64,000 bases of DNA from Nymphaea colorata (lineage: Eukaryota > Streptophyta > Magnoliopsida > Nymphaeales > Nymphaeaceae). Made by a program: the position numbers and the translations under genes. The notes under the pieces are model-generated. The model ran no database searches, was not told the origin of the DNA, and saw only the letters and a program-made list of their open reading frames with translations. The DNA is taken from NCBI RefSeq assembly GCF_008831285.2, contig NC_045138.2:6045205-6109204 (forward strand), written 5' to 3'. Of the stretch, positions 49,556 through 61,299 are shown one piece after another. Each line of letters starts with the position of its first letter. The stretch's first letter is position 1.

Positions 49556-49901
49556 ATTCCCTGGCGCCTTTGCCACTTTTTATCTGACCCATCCACTTAC
49601 TGCCGCCGCCCAAACGCTGCTTCTTGATGGCTTTTACCTCTGAAACGTACCCCGGAGCATAGGCAGCCTTTGTAGCTTCCCTTAGATTCAAGCCCTTTCT
49701 GCCCTTCTCGGTGGTGGCCCTCACTACTTCCGGCTTGGAGATACGTGGGGTTTTCCGTCCCATATTCAACATTCGTGGTTCATTACTTGCTCTTGGTTCT
49801 TTCAGCACCTTCTGACATTGCATTTTCCTAATCCATCGTCCACTTTTTTGTGGTCCATTACTGCTTCTATGAGAATCTATCAGCCTTGTCCTCCTCGCCA
49901 A
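49554..49901 (-). other. Unassigned open frame, basic, 115 codons
   Basis: The minus-strand frame is rich in Lys, Arg, Gly and Ser and ends KQRLGGGSKWMGQIKSGKG-like before its stop. It resembles the basic low-complexity linker of a retroelement polyprotein more than a host gene, but no domain is recognisable and no splice context is seen. It stops about 160 bp left of the LINE and points away from it. Confidence 0.2.
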
Positions 49902-50199
49902 TCTCTATTAGTCATTATTTTGGACCATTATCACATTTTAAATGACAAGTTTTTCTTGGGATAATATCTTCTAGAATACAAAGTAGATACAGAAAGAGAG
50001 GCACATGCTGAGTTGTGAAGCTCATATTTGGAGGTTGAGCCTTCTCGAATATATTGTGAAACTAAAAAAAATTAGCTTTGGATGGTCTTGGCAATGAAGT
50101 AATAGACAATTTATAGCACACTGAGTATGATACATTGAGGAAATGATTTAAACTCTCCCCTTTGTAAAGAAGAGCAGAAGGAATTCGATCAAGATCTTT

Positions 50200-51110
50200 G
50201 GGGAGAAGAAGGAAAGGGAAGAAGACGAAGGAGTCATCAATACATGCTCCTACCCTAGGCGACGAAGTTCTCAAGAGAACTAAAAAGAAATATAAACGTG
50301 CTCGGCCGACATCTGATATTGACGATAGTTCATCTGATGTGGCTGCGGCAAGTGCTGATGGCGCGATGTTCGCCTCTGCTCCTTCCATGCAAGAAAGAAT
50401 TCCTTCATATAAAGATTGTCTTAAAGGTGCTACGCCCAATCGTGAAACTTGGACGGATTGGAAATATGAATCAAGCGATAACTTCTTGATTGATGAAACA
50501 GTGTCTGATATGTCTGATACGGAGGAAACACTGGAACAACGGAGGAAACACTGGAACAGGATGATTGTGTTTCCTTTTCTGCTGAGGAAAAACGTTTGGG
50601 TTATAAAGCTCTGTCTTACCGGATTAAACAATTATGGTTATTGCAAGGAATAGTTGATTTGGGCATTGATTATTTCTTGATTAAATTTGAAACGGTGGAG
50701 GATTACAAGCATGTCCTTGATGGTGGTCCTTGGGTTCTTGGAGGGCACTATCTCACTATGCAACAATGAACCTCAAATTTTTCTCCAAGTTCTGACAAGA
50801 TTGCCAATTTGATTGTTTGGATACGATTTCCAGAAATACCGTTGGAATATTACCAGTCTATGGCATTAAGGCATATCGCAGCAAAGGTTGGTCGGATTGT
50901 TCATTTGGATGGCACTACGACAAATGTTATGAGGGGTAGTTTTGCTAGAGTTTGTGTAGAATTGGATTTGTCCAAACCTTTATGTCCTCTTTGGCTGGGT
51001 AAATTCCGTCAAAGGGTGGAATATGAAGGTCTCCAACTTATATGTTTTCATTGTGGACAATTTGGCTTGCCTCCTCCCAATCTATTGCGTCCTCCTTTGG
51101 ACCTTGGATG
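50200..51110 (+). pseudogene. LINE ORF1 remnant (DUF4283 plus partial CCHC)
   Basis: The Lys/Arg-rich head (50200-50310) is followed by an acidic linker and then, across frameshifts, the DUF4283 fold: YFLIKFETVEDYKHVLDGGP, then LIVWIRFPEIPLEYY, then GSFARVCVELDLSKPL. A zinc-knuckle start, CFHCGQFG, is present but the GHxxxxC half is missing. After a frame change the typical ORF1 tail GPWMLVQRKSHKP appears. ORF1 proteins of this type bind element RNA. A 20-bp tandem duplication (GGAGGAAACACTGGAACA core) lies at about 50520-50560. Confidence 0.8.
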
Positions 51111-51164
51111 TTGGTCCAACGTAAATCTCACAAACCTTTCAAAGATAATGCTTACAAAGGCAAG

Positions 51165-52530
51165 CTAAAGTCTCGTTCAAATTGGATTCAATTTGGTGAT
51201 GAAAATACAAAGTTTTTTCACACCACCACGATTATCGGAGGAATAGAAATAGAATTTTGTCCTTGAAAGCAGGACATGGTGATTAGATTTTTTATCCTGA
51301 CCTTATCAAGCAATTGGTTATTTATCACTTTCATAAGGTGTATTCTACACAACCTGTTGATAATAATCTGTCCCATGTTTCATAGGAAGATGAGATTTTA
51401 AGGCTTTAAAATCTATGCCCCTTTCAAAGCACCTGGACCAGATGGTTTTCAAGCTGGATTCTATATTGCTAGTTGGGAAGTAGCTAAATCCTCTATTTAC
51501 AAATTTGTTCAAGATGCTTTCTTAGTTGGCAAATTTGATGCTAATTTATGCCAGGATTTTGATTGTTCTTATTCCTAAAGTTTATATATCAAAATCAGTT
51601 TTTCAATTTCGGTCTATATCTCTGTGTAATGTTACTGTTAAACTACTTTCTAAATTGCTTGTTAATAAGCTTCAACCTTTCTTAGAGAATTTAATTTCCC
51701 CAACTTAGAGTAGTTTTACCCCAAGAAGAGGATCTTCTGATAATATTATTTTGGTTCAAGAGGCTCTTCATTCTCTTAGAGAGAAGAAAGGCAAATTCAG
51801 TGGCATGATACTGAAAATTGATCTGGACATTGGGACTTTCTCAGTTGGATTTTTATGGACATTGGTTTGCCCTCTCTGTTGGTATATTTGATCATGTTTT
51901 GTGTGACTTCATTTGAGATGAATGTTCTTTGGAATGGAAAATTGACGAGTTATTTTAAACTTTCTAGAGGAGTAAGACATGGTGACCCTCCTTCACCTTA
52001 TCTTTTTGTTATATGTTTACAAAAATTTTCTCATATTATTGATACTTTGATTCGTGATGGTGCTTGGAAACCTATTTCTCTGTTTTGAGGTGGTCCATGT
52101 TTATCACATATTTTCTTTGCTTATGATTTGATTCTTATGGGCGAGGCTACAGTTGAGCAATGTGAGATTATGATGAACTGTCTTAATAAATTTTGCTCTT
52201 TTTCTAGACAGATGGTGAATTTTTCTAAATCTCTATTTTATACTTTCCCCAATGTTCATGAAGATATTCTTCAAAGTATTCAAGAAAGCTTCAGTATGCA
52301 TCAATGCACTGATCTTGGCCGTTATTTAAGGGTGCCAGTACATACCAATCGTGACAAGGTTTGCAAGCAATTGTCTTCTTGGAAGGCTTCCCAACTCTCT
52401 TTAGCTGGCCGTGCCACCTTAGTACAATTTGTGTCTAGTTCCATTGTAGTTTATACTATGCAAACTACTAAATTGTCAGTTTTTGTTATTAAGAAAATTG
52501 ATAGTTTGAATAGAGATTTTCTTTAGGAGA
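51165..52530 (+). pseudogene. LINE reverse transcriptase remnant
   Basis: In order: SNWIQFGDENTKFFH (about 51177), APGPDGFQAGFY (about 51430), FRSISLCNVTVKLLSKLL, SGMILKIDLD, RGVRHGDPPSPYLFVICL (about 51966), and LSHIFFAYDLILM (about 52100). The catalytic FADD box is FAYD, so one of the two metal-binding aspartates is gone. Several frameshifts and stops occur as well. This would have been the copy-making enzyme; it cannot work here. Confidence 0.85.
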
Positions 52531-53360
52531 TCAACGACAGAGAAAATGAGAGTTCATTTGCTGAATTGGGATATTGTGTGTTGTGAAACAGATAAAGGAG
52601 GGCTTGGTATTCGTAAGTCTGCTAATATGAACAAAGCTTTCTTTGCCAAGTTGGGGTGGCAATTGGAAGATGGGGATGATGGTCTATGGGCTCGAGTTTT
52701 TCAATCCAAGTATTTGAAACAATGTTCTTTTCTTCAAGCTCGTATACCACATAATGCTTCTCACACTTGGCGGAGTATAATCTTAGCCAAATCTCTTGTT
52801 CATCAAGGTTGTGCTTGAATTGTAGGTGATGGATCAGAAACCTTGTTTTGAAAAGATAAATGACTTGGTGATAAGTCCTTAGTAGAGCATTGTAATGTTA
52901 ACTTATCTGAAAAGAAACAAACTAAACATGTTAATGACTATGTTTGTAACAACAATTGGAATGAGCAGTTGTAAGCGCTTTTGCCCGTTGATATTAGGGA
53001 ACAACTTTCATTTGTGCAGCTCTAACAGGATGAGCAAGATAGGAATTTTTGGCAAACTTTAGCTGATTGCAAGTTTTCTGTTTTTTTGCTTATAAATTGC
53101 TTACTGTTGGTGTTCGCACACATGACATTTGGTCTAAAATGTGGAAAGTTGATATTCCCCCTCGGGTTAAGTTTTTTATTTGGTTATTATTTCATAATAT
53201 TCTTCTTACTAAATTTGCTTGTGTACATCGGAATATTTTGACAACTGCAGTTTGTCTTCGGTGTGGTGCTCTTGAGGAAAATACTCTGCATGTCCTCCGA
53301 GATTGTAGTTCTTCTCAAGCTATATGGGTGGTCTATCTTCATGGGCTAAATTGTTAGAGT
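52531..53360 (+). pseudogene. LINE 3' thumb and zf-RVT cysteine region
   Basis: GGLGIRKSANMNKAFFAKLGW and LWARVFQSKYL follow the reverse transcriptase in normal L1 order. From 53120, WKVDIPPRVKFFIWLL and CLRCGALEENTLHVLRDC give the Cys/His pattern of the zf-RVT domain. Stops at several points break the frame. Confidence 0.8.
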
Positions 53361-53599
53361 ATAATACGACTACTTTGGAGGTTTGGCTGAGGAATAATAT
53401 TTTAGGCACTTTTTGGTTAACAATATGATTCCTTGGTCTATTTTATTTTGCTTTGTTTGTTGGCATATTTGGTGGTGGCGAAATCGAGTTCTATTTGAAG
53501 AACGGTTTTTCTAGTCTGATGATGTTTTATTCCACATAGCTGCTTTTATTAGAGAGTTCAGAAACTATATGACCCAACTTCGATTACCCCAACTAAAAG

Positions 53600-53960
53600 T
53601 TCAAACCTTTATTGCATGGATGTCACATCCTTTGGGTTTTGTTAAGTTGAATGTTGATGCGGCTGCTATAACAAATCTAAGAGGCTTAACGATTGGTGGG
53701 TTATTTTGCAATGACAATGGAGAATGATTATTTGGCTTTACTTGTCGGGCGGGTTATGGTCATATAACGAAGGCCGAACTTACTGCTATTCATTATGGTT
53801 TGAAATTACCTTGAAAAAGTGGCTTTCATAAAGTTATTGTTGAATCAGATTCCTTGTTAGTTGTGAATAAAGTTCTAAAAGAAGTGCAGCCTCGTGACCC
53901 TTTATTCTAGATAGTGAAGCAGTGTCAAGAATTGCTGAGAAGGGATTAAGAGTGTGTCTT
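53600..53960 (+). pseudogene. LINE RNase H domain remnant
   Basis: KLNVDAAA (about 53645), then GHITKAELTAIHYGLKL, then VIVESDSLLVVN, which carry the Asp, Glu and Asp expected of the RNase H active site. In-frame stops follow NDNGE and KLP. It belongs to the RVT_3-like RNase H found in plant LINEs. Confidence 0.8.
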
Positions 53961-54166
53961 ATGTCATATGTATAAAGAAACTAACATGTGTTCAGATTTT
54001 TTTGCCTCATGGGCCTTTTAAGGATCCTTTGAAGTAACCATTCCTACCAATCAGCCTGGTCATTTGCATCGGTTGATTGATGAAGATCTGTTTGGTGTAG
54101 CTCAACCTCGTGCTATAGTTAGTTAATGCGGTTCTAAACCGCTCATATGTACCAAAAAAAAAAAAG

Positions 54167-55920
54167 ATAGTGGGAAAACATAAAAAATCAAATCTCATTT
54201 CTTTTCAAAATACCAATAAATTGGTTCCATTATTGAAACCCAAATCGGGTTATCTTCACTTACTAGATACCTTACTTTTTTTTTTTAAAAAAAAAAAAGA
54301 TTCTTCACAAATCATTCATGGGTGATGCCAACCCAATACCATGCAAATCTTCACATATTGCCATATTGATGAACATATATTATCCTTTTCTAGTGGTTCA
54401 TAAATATCTTTCTTGGGTGATGTCAGTTTAATGAAAGTTTGGTAAGGTTTTCTCCCTTAATTTTTTAAGTAATAAAAGTTTGCCAATTGGGATGGAATCA
54501 AGTACTTAATTAACCTTCCAATTTTCCCTCAAATTCTTTTTAACATCGCAAAACTTATGTTAGCTTAAGTATGATCAATGCAACTAAACTAAGTAATGGA
54601 AACATACATTTTTACCCAAGAAAGTATCAAAATTGATATTTTGGTAGAGAGAGAGAGAAGCAAACTTTAATGTATAGTGGTTCAATGTTTAAAGCCTATG
54701 TCCTCTCTCTCATACATACACTCAATCGTGTGTATTATGATGTTCCACTACAATGTTTATGTGCATTGCATTACAACGATAAGCCCTCTGTTTGGCTTCA
54801 CAAGTGTAGCATTTCTTTCTTTATTTTGTTTCTTTCTATTGTTACTATGCTTCTCTTCAAGTAAGCCATTGGTGGGATGGGTACAACATTTTGCCTTTTC
54901 AATATTACCTTTGTGGTCTGAGTTGCCTTCACTCGTCTGTCGCTTTTCATAACACTTGCCATGTGTATATCTTTATGTGTCTTACCATATGTCTCAACAG
55001 AAAGATGGTTTTACCTTTCAATCATGATTGTCGATATAAATAGAAGGGGAAACTAATTAAAGACATGGAGAAGTTCTATATGACGGTTTTCTCATAAAAA
55101 GAAAAAAATATAAAAAAGAAAACAGAGATGTGATCTGGATTTTAGAAACAAATCTAAGAATTACGTAAAAATGTTGCATAGGAAAAGTAAAATTTAACGT
55201 CCTACAAATGGTTGATTTAGAAACCATAAGAAGTTGTCAGTGCCTTTTGGGCAGATTCATATGACATTCATAGATGTCTCTGCTGCCAAATGACCCATGA
55301 ATAGTCTTTCTTGGCATTTACAAACTACGAGGCATGCTCACCCATAGCTGGTGCTTTGAAATACTGGAGAAGTGATCACTTTGCTTGGCACAGAGTCCCT
55401 TAGTTTTCAGTCGTTGAAAACTGCAAAGAAGAATTGTCGACATGTGTGGACAAATTGTTTGCATACAAATTGTCACTGCAGCTATAATATATGCAAGAGA
55501 AAATGAACTATACTAAGTAAGTTAAGTAACTTTAGCAGTGAATCAATTTACAAGATCGCTAAGCAGAAAAATGCCTTTGTCAATGTAAAATAAGGAAAGG
55601 ATTACACTGCGCTCAAAATTCGTTCCGTGCACATAAGCCACGTCAGAAATATGTTTTTGAGCTCCTTCACATTTTCTGTACGCTCCAACATGGTGAATTC
55701 ACCTAAGCAAAGCAACAAAGCTTCAGGATGCACAAGAAAAGATGGCTCTCATGCATAGACCAACTGAAGAACTGCTGAAATGGTTTCCTCAATAGTGGCA
55801 CAAACAGCAACAGCATTGCAGCTCTAGCGAAAATAAGTCTTCATCATGGTGGCACCACAACATGCAAGTCAAGTTTATACTACTTGAATGAGCATAGAAA
55901 AGTAAGTTCTGCATCAAAAT
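54167..55920. other. Intergenic DNA, no gene seen
   Basis: AT-rich with A- and T-runs near 54270-54298. No gene, RNA gene or clear repeat boundary recognised. Confidence 0.4.
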
Positions 55921-55921
55921 T

Positions 55922-55924
<3 letters not shown>

Positions 55925-56014
<90 letters not shown>
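55925..56014. repeat. (AT)n(AC)n microsatellite
   Basis: About 39 AT units directly followed by six AC units. Confidence 0.95.
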
Positions 56015-56015
<1 letters not shown>

Positions 56016-57140
56016 TCCACACATACATTTGGCCAACATCCATTGTTAGATGGGCTTATTTTTATTTGTGATGCTAAAAACTACCATAAAATGATACATA
56101 TATAGCTAGAAACCATTGTCAATGATTTGACATTTTGGAATTTACTGTTCGTGAAAGATTTTAGTAACAAAAAATTTATTTTTTCCCATCCCGCGATGGA
56201 CATCAATTCCTCCCATCTGGCAATGAATAGTTGTCAGATATTCAAAATTTTACAATTTTTTTGCTAAAACCAAATAAACCTTGCCACGGTTACATTCAAT
56301 GCTATATGTGTTAGATGTTGCTAAATGGTTAAAATTTAAAAATTGATCGCCTACAAATAGTTGCTTAATTGCATTAACCCAAGTTTGTTCCTCATTTTAG
56401 GGTCAGCTTTTCTCAGAAATTTTAGTGAATCAGGTTTCACTTTCATTTTGTGAAAAGTAATAGGAACAAACTTGCAAAAAATGGCAACTACATTTTTCAT
56501 TATTTTATTTCTTGCTACTTGATCACATTAAGTCAGAAATATTGCTGCTAGATTGTATGTTAGGTTCTTCAACCCAATTACGTTCCAATAATTTGGTGTT
56601 ACTGATACAATTCTATTAAATCAGCGCCATGATTCATGCTTGTTAGATCGATATTTTCTTAAAGCTTAATTTATCCATAGTGTAGAAAAGTGGAAGCCAA
56701 TCTAGAACTGGTGTTGATGAACTAATTGTTTGTGGTCCAATCAACCCATAAAGTTGTCCATCCACTAACTAGTCAGAACGTTAGCACTACCTTTTCGATA
56801 TTTCTTGATCTCACTAATAATGTATTACTTCTTTTTTCATGTCGACATTTGTGTTGCTATCTCTCCGATGGGTGACCTCTCCCTTTTTCTCTCTCTCTCT
56901 CTCTCACACACACACATACACATATATGCATGACAACCAAAAATCTCTTTCTCTCTCACACACACACATACACATACACATATATGCATGACAACCAAAA
57001 AATTGCTGAAAATGCACCATGTAGAAATCATTGCTAAGAAACCATGAACAACTGCTATCACATAAGCAAGTGCTAAGGCTCCTATTGTAATTGTGTTTTA
57101 GTGACAAATTAATTTTTAGTCATCTTGCAACATCTGGTTT
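56015..57140. other. Intergenic DNA with a ~60-bp duplicated CT/CA repeat
   Basis: CTCTCTC, CACACACA, CATATATGCATGACAACC and AAAAA follow in this order at 56890-56945 and again at 56946-57002, a tandem duplication built on a compound microsatellite. Nothing gene-like. Confidence 0.5.
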
Positions 57141-57752
57141 CTTTCTGTTAGGACTCGTCCCGATTAGGCCAGAATTTCCTAACCAAGACGCTCCTATTGC
57201 CAAGACCGACTTGAGTACTTCCTAAAAACCAAAAATCCTAAGTAAAATTAATACAAACAATCTACCCGGCCGGACAAACCCCGGCGCAAAAACCCTAGGA
57301 CAAGGTACAAGAGGTTAAGTTCCCAAACCTAACTACGGAATAACCTACTACAGACCACTACAAGGGTTCCAGGCTAGTACAATCGCGAGCGATACAAGAT
57401 TACTCTCAACTCACTCACAAACCATTCCAAACCATGCAAACCACTCTAACGGACAAACCACACCCAACAAAAACAAATGGGTAGGTCTGCTCCTTGCGAC
57501 CGTGTCTCGGGCAATAGGGCCCTCGAGGTGCCACAGAGAGGAGCTTGGCCGAAGCCTTGGCTAAAACAGCAAATTAAACAAACTAGATGAAATCCTAATG
57601 CAAAAATAGAAATAACACCCTCCCCGAATCTACAAGGGCTGGAGAGAGTTACCGGCCAAGGCGCTGCCTTGACTGTGCCGAGAGACCACAGGGCAGAATG
57701 CCTAGGCCCCGGGTATTGCAGCTCACGGGGCGGCGTGAAGTGCGCGGCCTGG

Positions 57753-57886
57753 ACAGCCTCCTGCTGTCGGGCGGACGTGGACAGAATGCGGCCGAGACAG
57801 CCGCCTGCTGTCGGGTGCGGACTGACTATACGCTGCCGAGAACAGCCGCCTGCTGTTAAGGCAGAGCCTGCGGACGAGCAGCCGAG
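57753..57886 (+). repeat. Three ~45-bp tandem units
   Basis: ACAGCC(T/G)CCTGCTGT recurs at 57753, 57797 and 57842 with 44- and 45-bp spacing, followed by GCGGAC and GCCGAGA words. Degenerate relatives (CCACCTGCTGCAGG, CTCCTGTCGCC) continue to about 58100. Confidence 0.7.
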
Positions 57887-60570
57887 ACGGGGCCGGCTGT
57901 CGGGAGCGGACAGACAGGCAGAGCGTCAACGGGATGCGGCTTCTGTCTTCTGCAGTCGGACGGGCGGAGCGGCAGAGCGCTGGACGGGGCAGCCACCTGC
58001 TGCAGGGCGCCGAGCGGGGTTGCGCGACCTCCTGTCGCCTAAAGCGTCGGCTGGATGCCGCGGTGCTGATAGAGAAGGAGGCGACCGCCTGTCGCCTGTG
58101 TTGCGCCTGCGGGTTGCGGCGCGGCCGAGGGGGGCGAAAGCCTTGCGGCAGTGCCTACCTACCTGGCGCTTGAAGTGGCTCGGCCACGGGTGTCGGCAGA
58201 TGATGCCGACGACGGCGCGGGTGGCCGAGGAGCTGGCCGACGACGGCTAGTGAGCGGCTAGCGTCTCCGGCTGTTCCTAGTCCCTAGCTAAGGTCGGGTT
58301 AGCTTGGATGGGCGGGGCTCTACGGGTAGGCTGGTTAGGTGAAGTGAGGTTAAGGGCTCGGGTAGGCTAGAGGAAGCATAGCTTAGGTGCGGAAGATAGG
58401 TTAACCTAGCTACTAGGTTGGCTAAGCCGAGAGATAGAAGAGGAAGCAAGGGAGGCTAAGATGAGACTCGGGTGTTGGGACTTAGCGAGCCGGCTGGAGA
58501 AGGAGAGAGATCACAAAGTGAGCTCGGGTGGGTCTGGTCAACGAGACACTCGAGGTAAGCTCGAGTCAACTAAGTTTAACCTAAGGTGGCTCGGGTTTGA
58601 CCGAGTTACTACTGGGCAAGGTCAGGTTGGGTTTAGTCAACTTGGGTCAAGACCAAAAAGGGGTGACTAGGCTAGGTCTGGTCAAGGTCTAGCTGGGTTA
58701 GGTCTAAGTGGGTTTGGTCGAGTCGGTGTAGGGTTAGATGCGTGCCACTTGGCACGATGGACGGTTTCTTCCCTAAAGCTAAGGGGGATGAACCTAGACG
58801 AGATTACAAGAGAGGGGAGAGAGAGTTATGCGAGGTGGCTTAGTGGACTCTCGAAGAGGGGGAGATGGCGACACGTGGGCCGATCAAGGGTGGAGGTTGA
58901 CTTCGGTTGGGCGAAGTGGAGAGTTGGCCAAAGGTTGTGCGAGTCCTAAGGTAACTTTTCCTAAAGATTAGGAAGAGGGAATGCGAGTTGGGGGAGTGGT
59001 GCGCCAAGTGGGGAAAAGGCAAGGGCGAGGTGGCAGGACACGAGGACTTCGTAAAAAGTAACCTCACGAGGTGGAGGGAAGGCTGGGTCGTGGTGCTTCA
59101 GATCACGACACGTGGCACGATGGACGGATAGGATTTCATGCGACTGGGTAATTGACTAAGGCAAAAAGCAAAAGGGCGAGGTGGCGTCAAGGGTCCTATA
59201 GTCAAGGGGGACGTGTTCCTAAAGCTACTCAACGTGGGACACTCCGAAAGTAACTGGTTTTCGGGCTGAGGGAGATGGCTCGGATGGAGGACACGTGGCA
59301 GGAGCAAGGGACGAGATTAGACTTACCTGGTTCAGCCGAAGTCGAGTGGGTTCGTACTTGGTGAAGTCGGTGGCGCGGTTTGAGTGACGCCTCCAAAATT
59401 GACCAAGGTGTCCTCGTCGTCTTCACTAGAGCTTTTGCCAGAGTAGGGGCAATTTCATCCTTTCACGCCTGGGATCACGAGCCAGCCGGAAAATGCAGGA
59501 CTGACCGGAAAAATAGCAGAGTTCCGGCGAACGGCCGAACTCACTAACCCGCCGTCGGAATAGGCTCCCAATTGACAATATCGGAGCTCTTTCACCGGCG
59601 ATTCTAATGAACTAAGCCAACTGTATATTCCACGGACGGAACTCAAGAAACAACAAATATCAACTTGCTGGACCGAGAGAACCAAGTGAAGCCGGCCGGA
59701 GTTCAGCAGAAATCCGACGAGGAGCCGAGACTTCTATTCAACCGTCCGATGATGCGAGGAATAGATTAACACGAAGCTTGGAGATTAGCGAATCCAGCAA
59801 GCCTTCGATTAATGATATATCCCGGGCAAATCTCACGATTGGGCAGAGTTGTCTCTGCTGTTCAGAAGTTTAGATGTGCAGGAACAGGCCACGAGTTCTG
59901 ACATAAATCCATGGTCGTTTCTCCAAACCGAACAACTCTTAATTTGGCTAGGATAGAGCGCCAAAATCAATGCTTTCCCTAAGTGATTAGGACTTCGTCC
60001 AGAGAGTCTTCGCCTAAGAACTCTCGTTCTGCTCACGGGTAGGCCGAGAGAGAACAGAAACCTCAGAAGTATTCCCCCCTAGATCGGAATCCTAGAACGT
60101 AAGGAAAACACAAATTTAAGCTACTAACCTTTACGCCGTCGATACTGAATCCAAAAATGGATTCAATCTTCCCTGCTGCAAGGTCTGCCTCTCAACTTCA
60201 CTGTGACGTGAGGAAGGTGCAGGACGCTGCTGATATGCTGTTTCGATGGGGAGGAAGCCGGGGACAAGGGAGGGACCTTCGCCGGTGAGGAAGAAGATCC
60301 GCCGCAAGCCTTCCAACTCGAGCGCTGGCTGGTTCACCGCCGGTGCTCCGAGATCTTCAAGGAGGAAGAAGACGCCACGGTAGAAGGGGGCGCGAGGGGA
60401 TGAGAGGGCACACACTCGAACTCTCGGGCAGGAGTTGTGCTTTGAGAATAGTTTCAGAATTCCTCGAGATTGAGGAGGGAGAGTCAAGCCTCGCGAGGAG
60501 GAGAGAGAGCGCCTTGCGCAAAATGCCTTAATTTCCTTAATCTTTGATAGAATGTACATTGATCCAAAAT

Positions 60571-60578
60571 TATTTATA
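60571..60578 (-). promoter_or_regulatory. Minus-strand TATA box
   Basis: TATAAATA read on the minus strand, with 100 bp of AT-rich sequence upstream of it and GC/CT-rich sequence downstream. It probably drives leftward transcription of the GC-rich block. Confidence 0.4.
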
Positions 60579-60902
60579 CTAATCCTATTTGAGCGAATCT
60601 ACAATCCAGATCTCACTCTCTACCCAAGACCCAAATCCAAAATGCCAAGCACAACCCGCTAGGCTAGGTTCCTACCTCGAATCCTAATATTGACAAGCCT
60701 ACAATTAACTTATTGACTCGATATTCATAAAGCAAATCGGGCCTAATGCCCACGCACAAAGAAAAAGGTTCGAGCCCCTGGATCTTTTGAACCCAGGGTG
60801 GGGACCTCGTGAGGGGACCCGCCCTCACTTCGGTTTGTTTGACTCAAGAGCTCGGTCAGGTTTGACCGAGCCGTTTACCTAAGACTTGGATCTTAGGACG
60901 TC

Positions 60903-61211
60903 TCAAGGGTCGCGTGAAGTGGACTCGTTTGGTTTGGACGCTTCTAGCTTGACGAGCCCTAGACTGGAATCTAAGCTACCCTGAGACTGAACCTGCTTGA
61001 GCACCGTTGATGACCTAGTTGCTCCTCCCACTCCTCCCGCTGCAACTATCTCTGGTGCTTCTTGACTCTTCCTGGGACTGGCCTTGATACATTGAAGAGA
61101 ACGAGCTCCAATATCTGAAGCCTTGCGCTTCCTTCTGCTGGATTCGGCGGGCTCGGTCTCAACTGGGTCTGGACCGCTGGGTAGGTCCGTAACACTTTCT
61201 TTCTCTCCCTC

Positions 61212-61215
<4 letters not shown>
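60903..61215 (-). other. Unassigned hydrophilic open frame
   Basis: The minus-strand frame after the (AT)n run contains Ser/Glu/Lys-rich sequence such as ESSRRKRKASDIGARSLQ, then a Gly/Ala stretch. It has a nuclear-signal-like RRKRK cluster but no known domain. It could be the start of a retroelement gag or a host exon scrap. Confidence 0.2.
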
Positions 61216-61216
<1 letters not shown>

Positions 61217-61286
<70 letters not shown>

Positions 61287-61287
61287 C
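61217..61287. repeat. (AT)n(GT)n microsatellite
   Basis: About 22 AT units run into about 13 GT units at the right edge of the GC-rich block. Confidence 0.95.
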
Positions 61288-61299
61288 CTATCTACTAGG

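Larger units (their letters stand above)
50060..54166 (+). mobile_element. L1-type LINE, decayed, endonuclease region deleted
   Basis: Non-LTR retrotransposon reading left to right: ORF1 remnant with nucleic-acid-binding domain and half a zinc knuckle, reverse transcriptase, zf-RVT cysteine region, RNase H, then an A12 tail at 54153-54164. This order, with RNase H at the 3' end, is typical of angiosperm L1 elements. Stops and frameshifts are frequent and the apurinic-type endonuclease is absent. The 5' end is uncertain. Confidence 0.88.
57150..61200 (-). mobile_element. GC-rich block, probable non-autonomous retroelement
   Basis: About 4 kb of GC- and CpG-rich sequence with sharp edges against AT-rich DNA. 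A minus-strand TATAAATA lies at 60571-60578, followed downstream by CT-rich leader-like sequence, as in an LTR promoter. There is no reverse transcriptase, integrase or transposase. Internal features are three ~45-bp repeats (57753-57860) and scattered ACACGTGG modules (58740-59300). The long open frames on both strands (e.g. 57669-58250 plus, 60131-60559 minus) are compositional, since GC-rich DNA has few stops, and carry no known domain. Class and exact ends are uncertain. Confidence 0.4.

Noticed and set aside
50062-50631. 189-codon minus-strand frame as a gene
   Set aside because: It is the antisense of the LINE ORF1 remnant, which has clear family motifs on the plus strand.
55884-56105. 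Open frames encoding Tyr-Ile repeats
   Set aside because: They are translations of (AT)n microsatellites; the same applies at 49090-49287, 60903-61325 and 61123-61365.
57669-58250. 193-codon plus-strand open frame as a gene
   Set aside because: It lies in GC-rich repeat sequence where stops are rare; the translation is Arg/Ala/Gly-rich with no domain, and several overlapping frames are equally open.
60755-60790. tRNA gene suggested by GGTTCGAGCCCC
   Set aside because: Only a box B-like string; no box A at the right distance and no acceptor stem can be paired.
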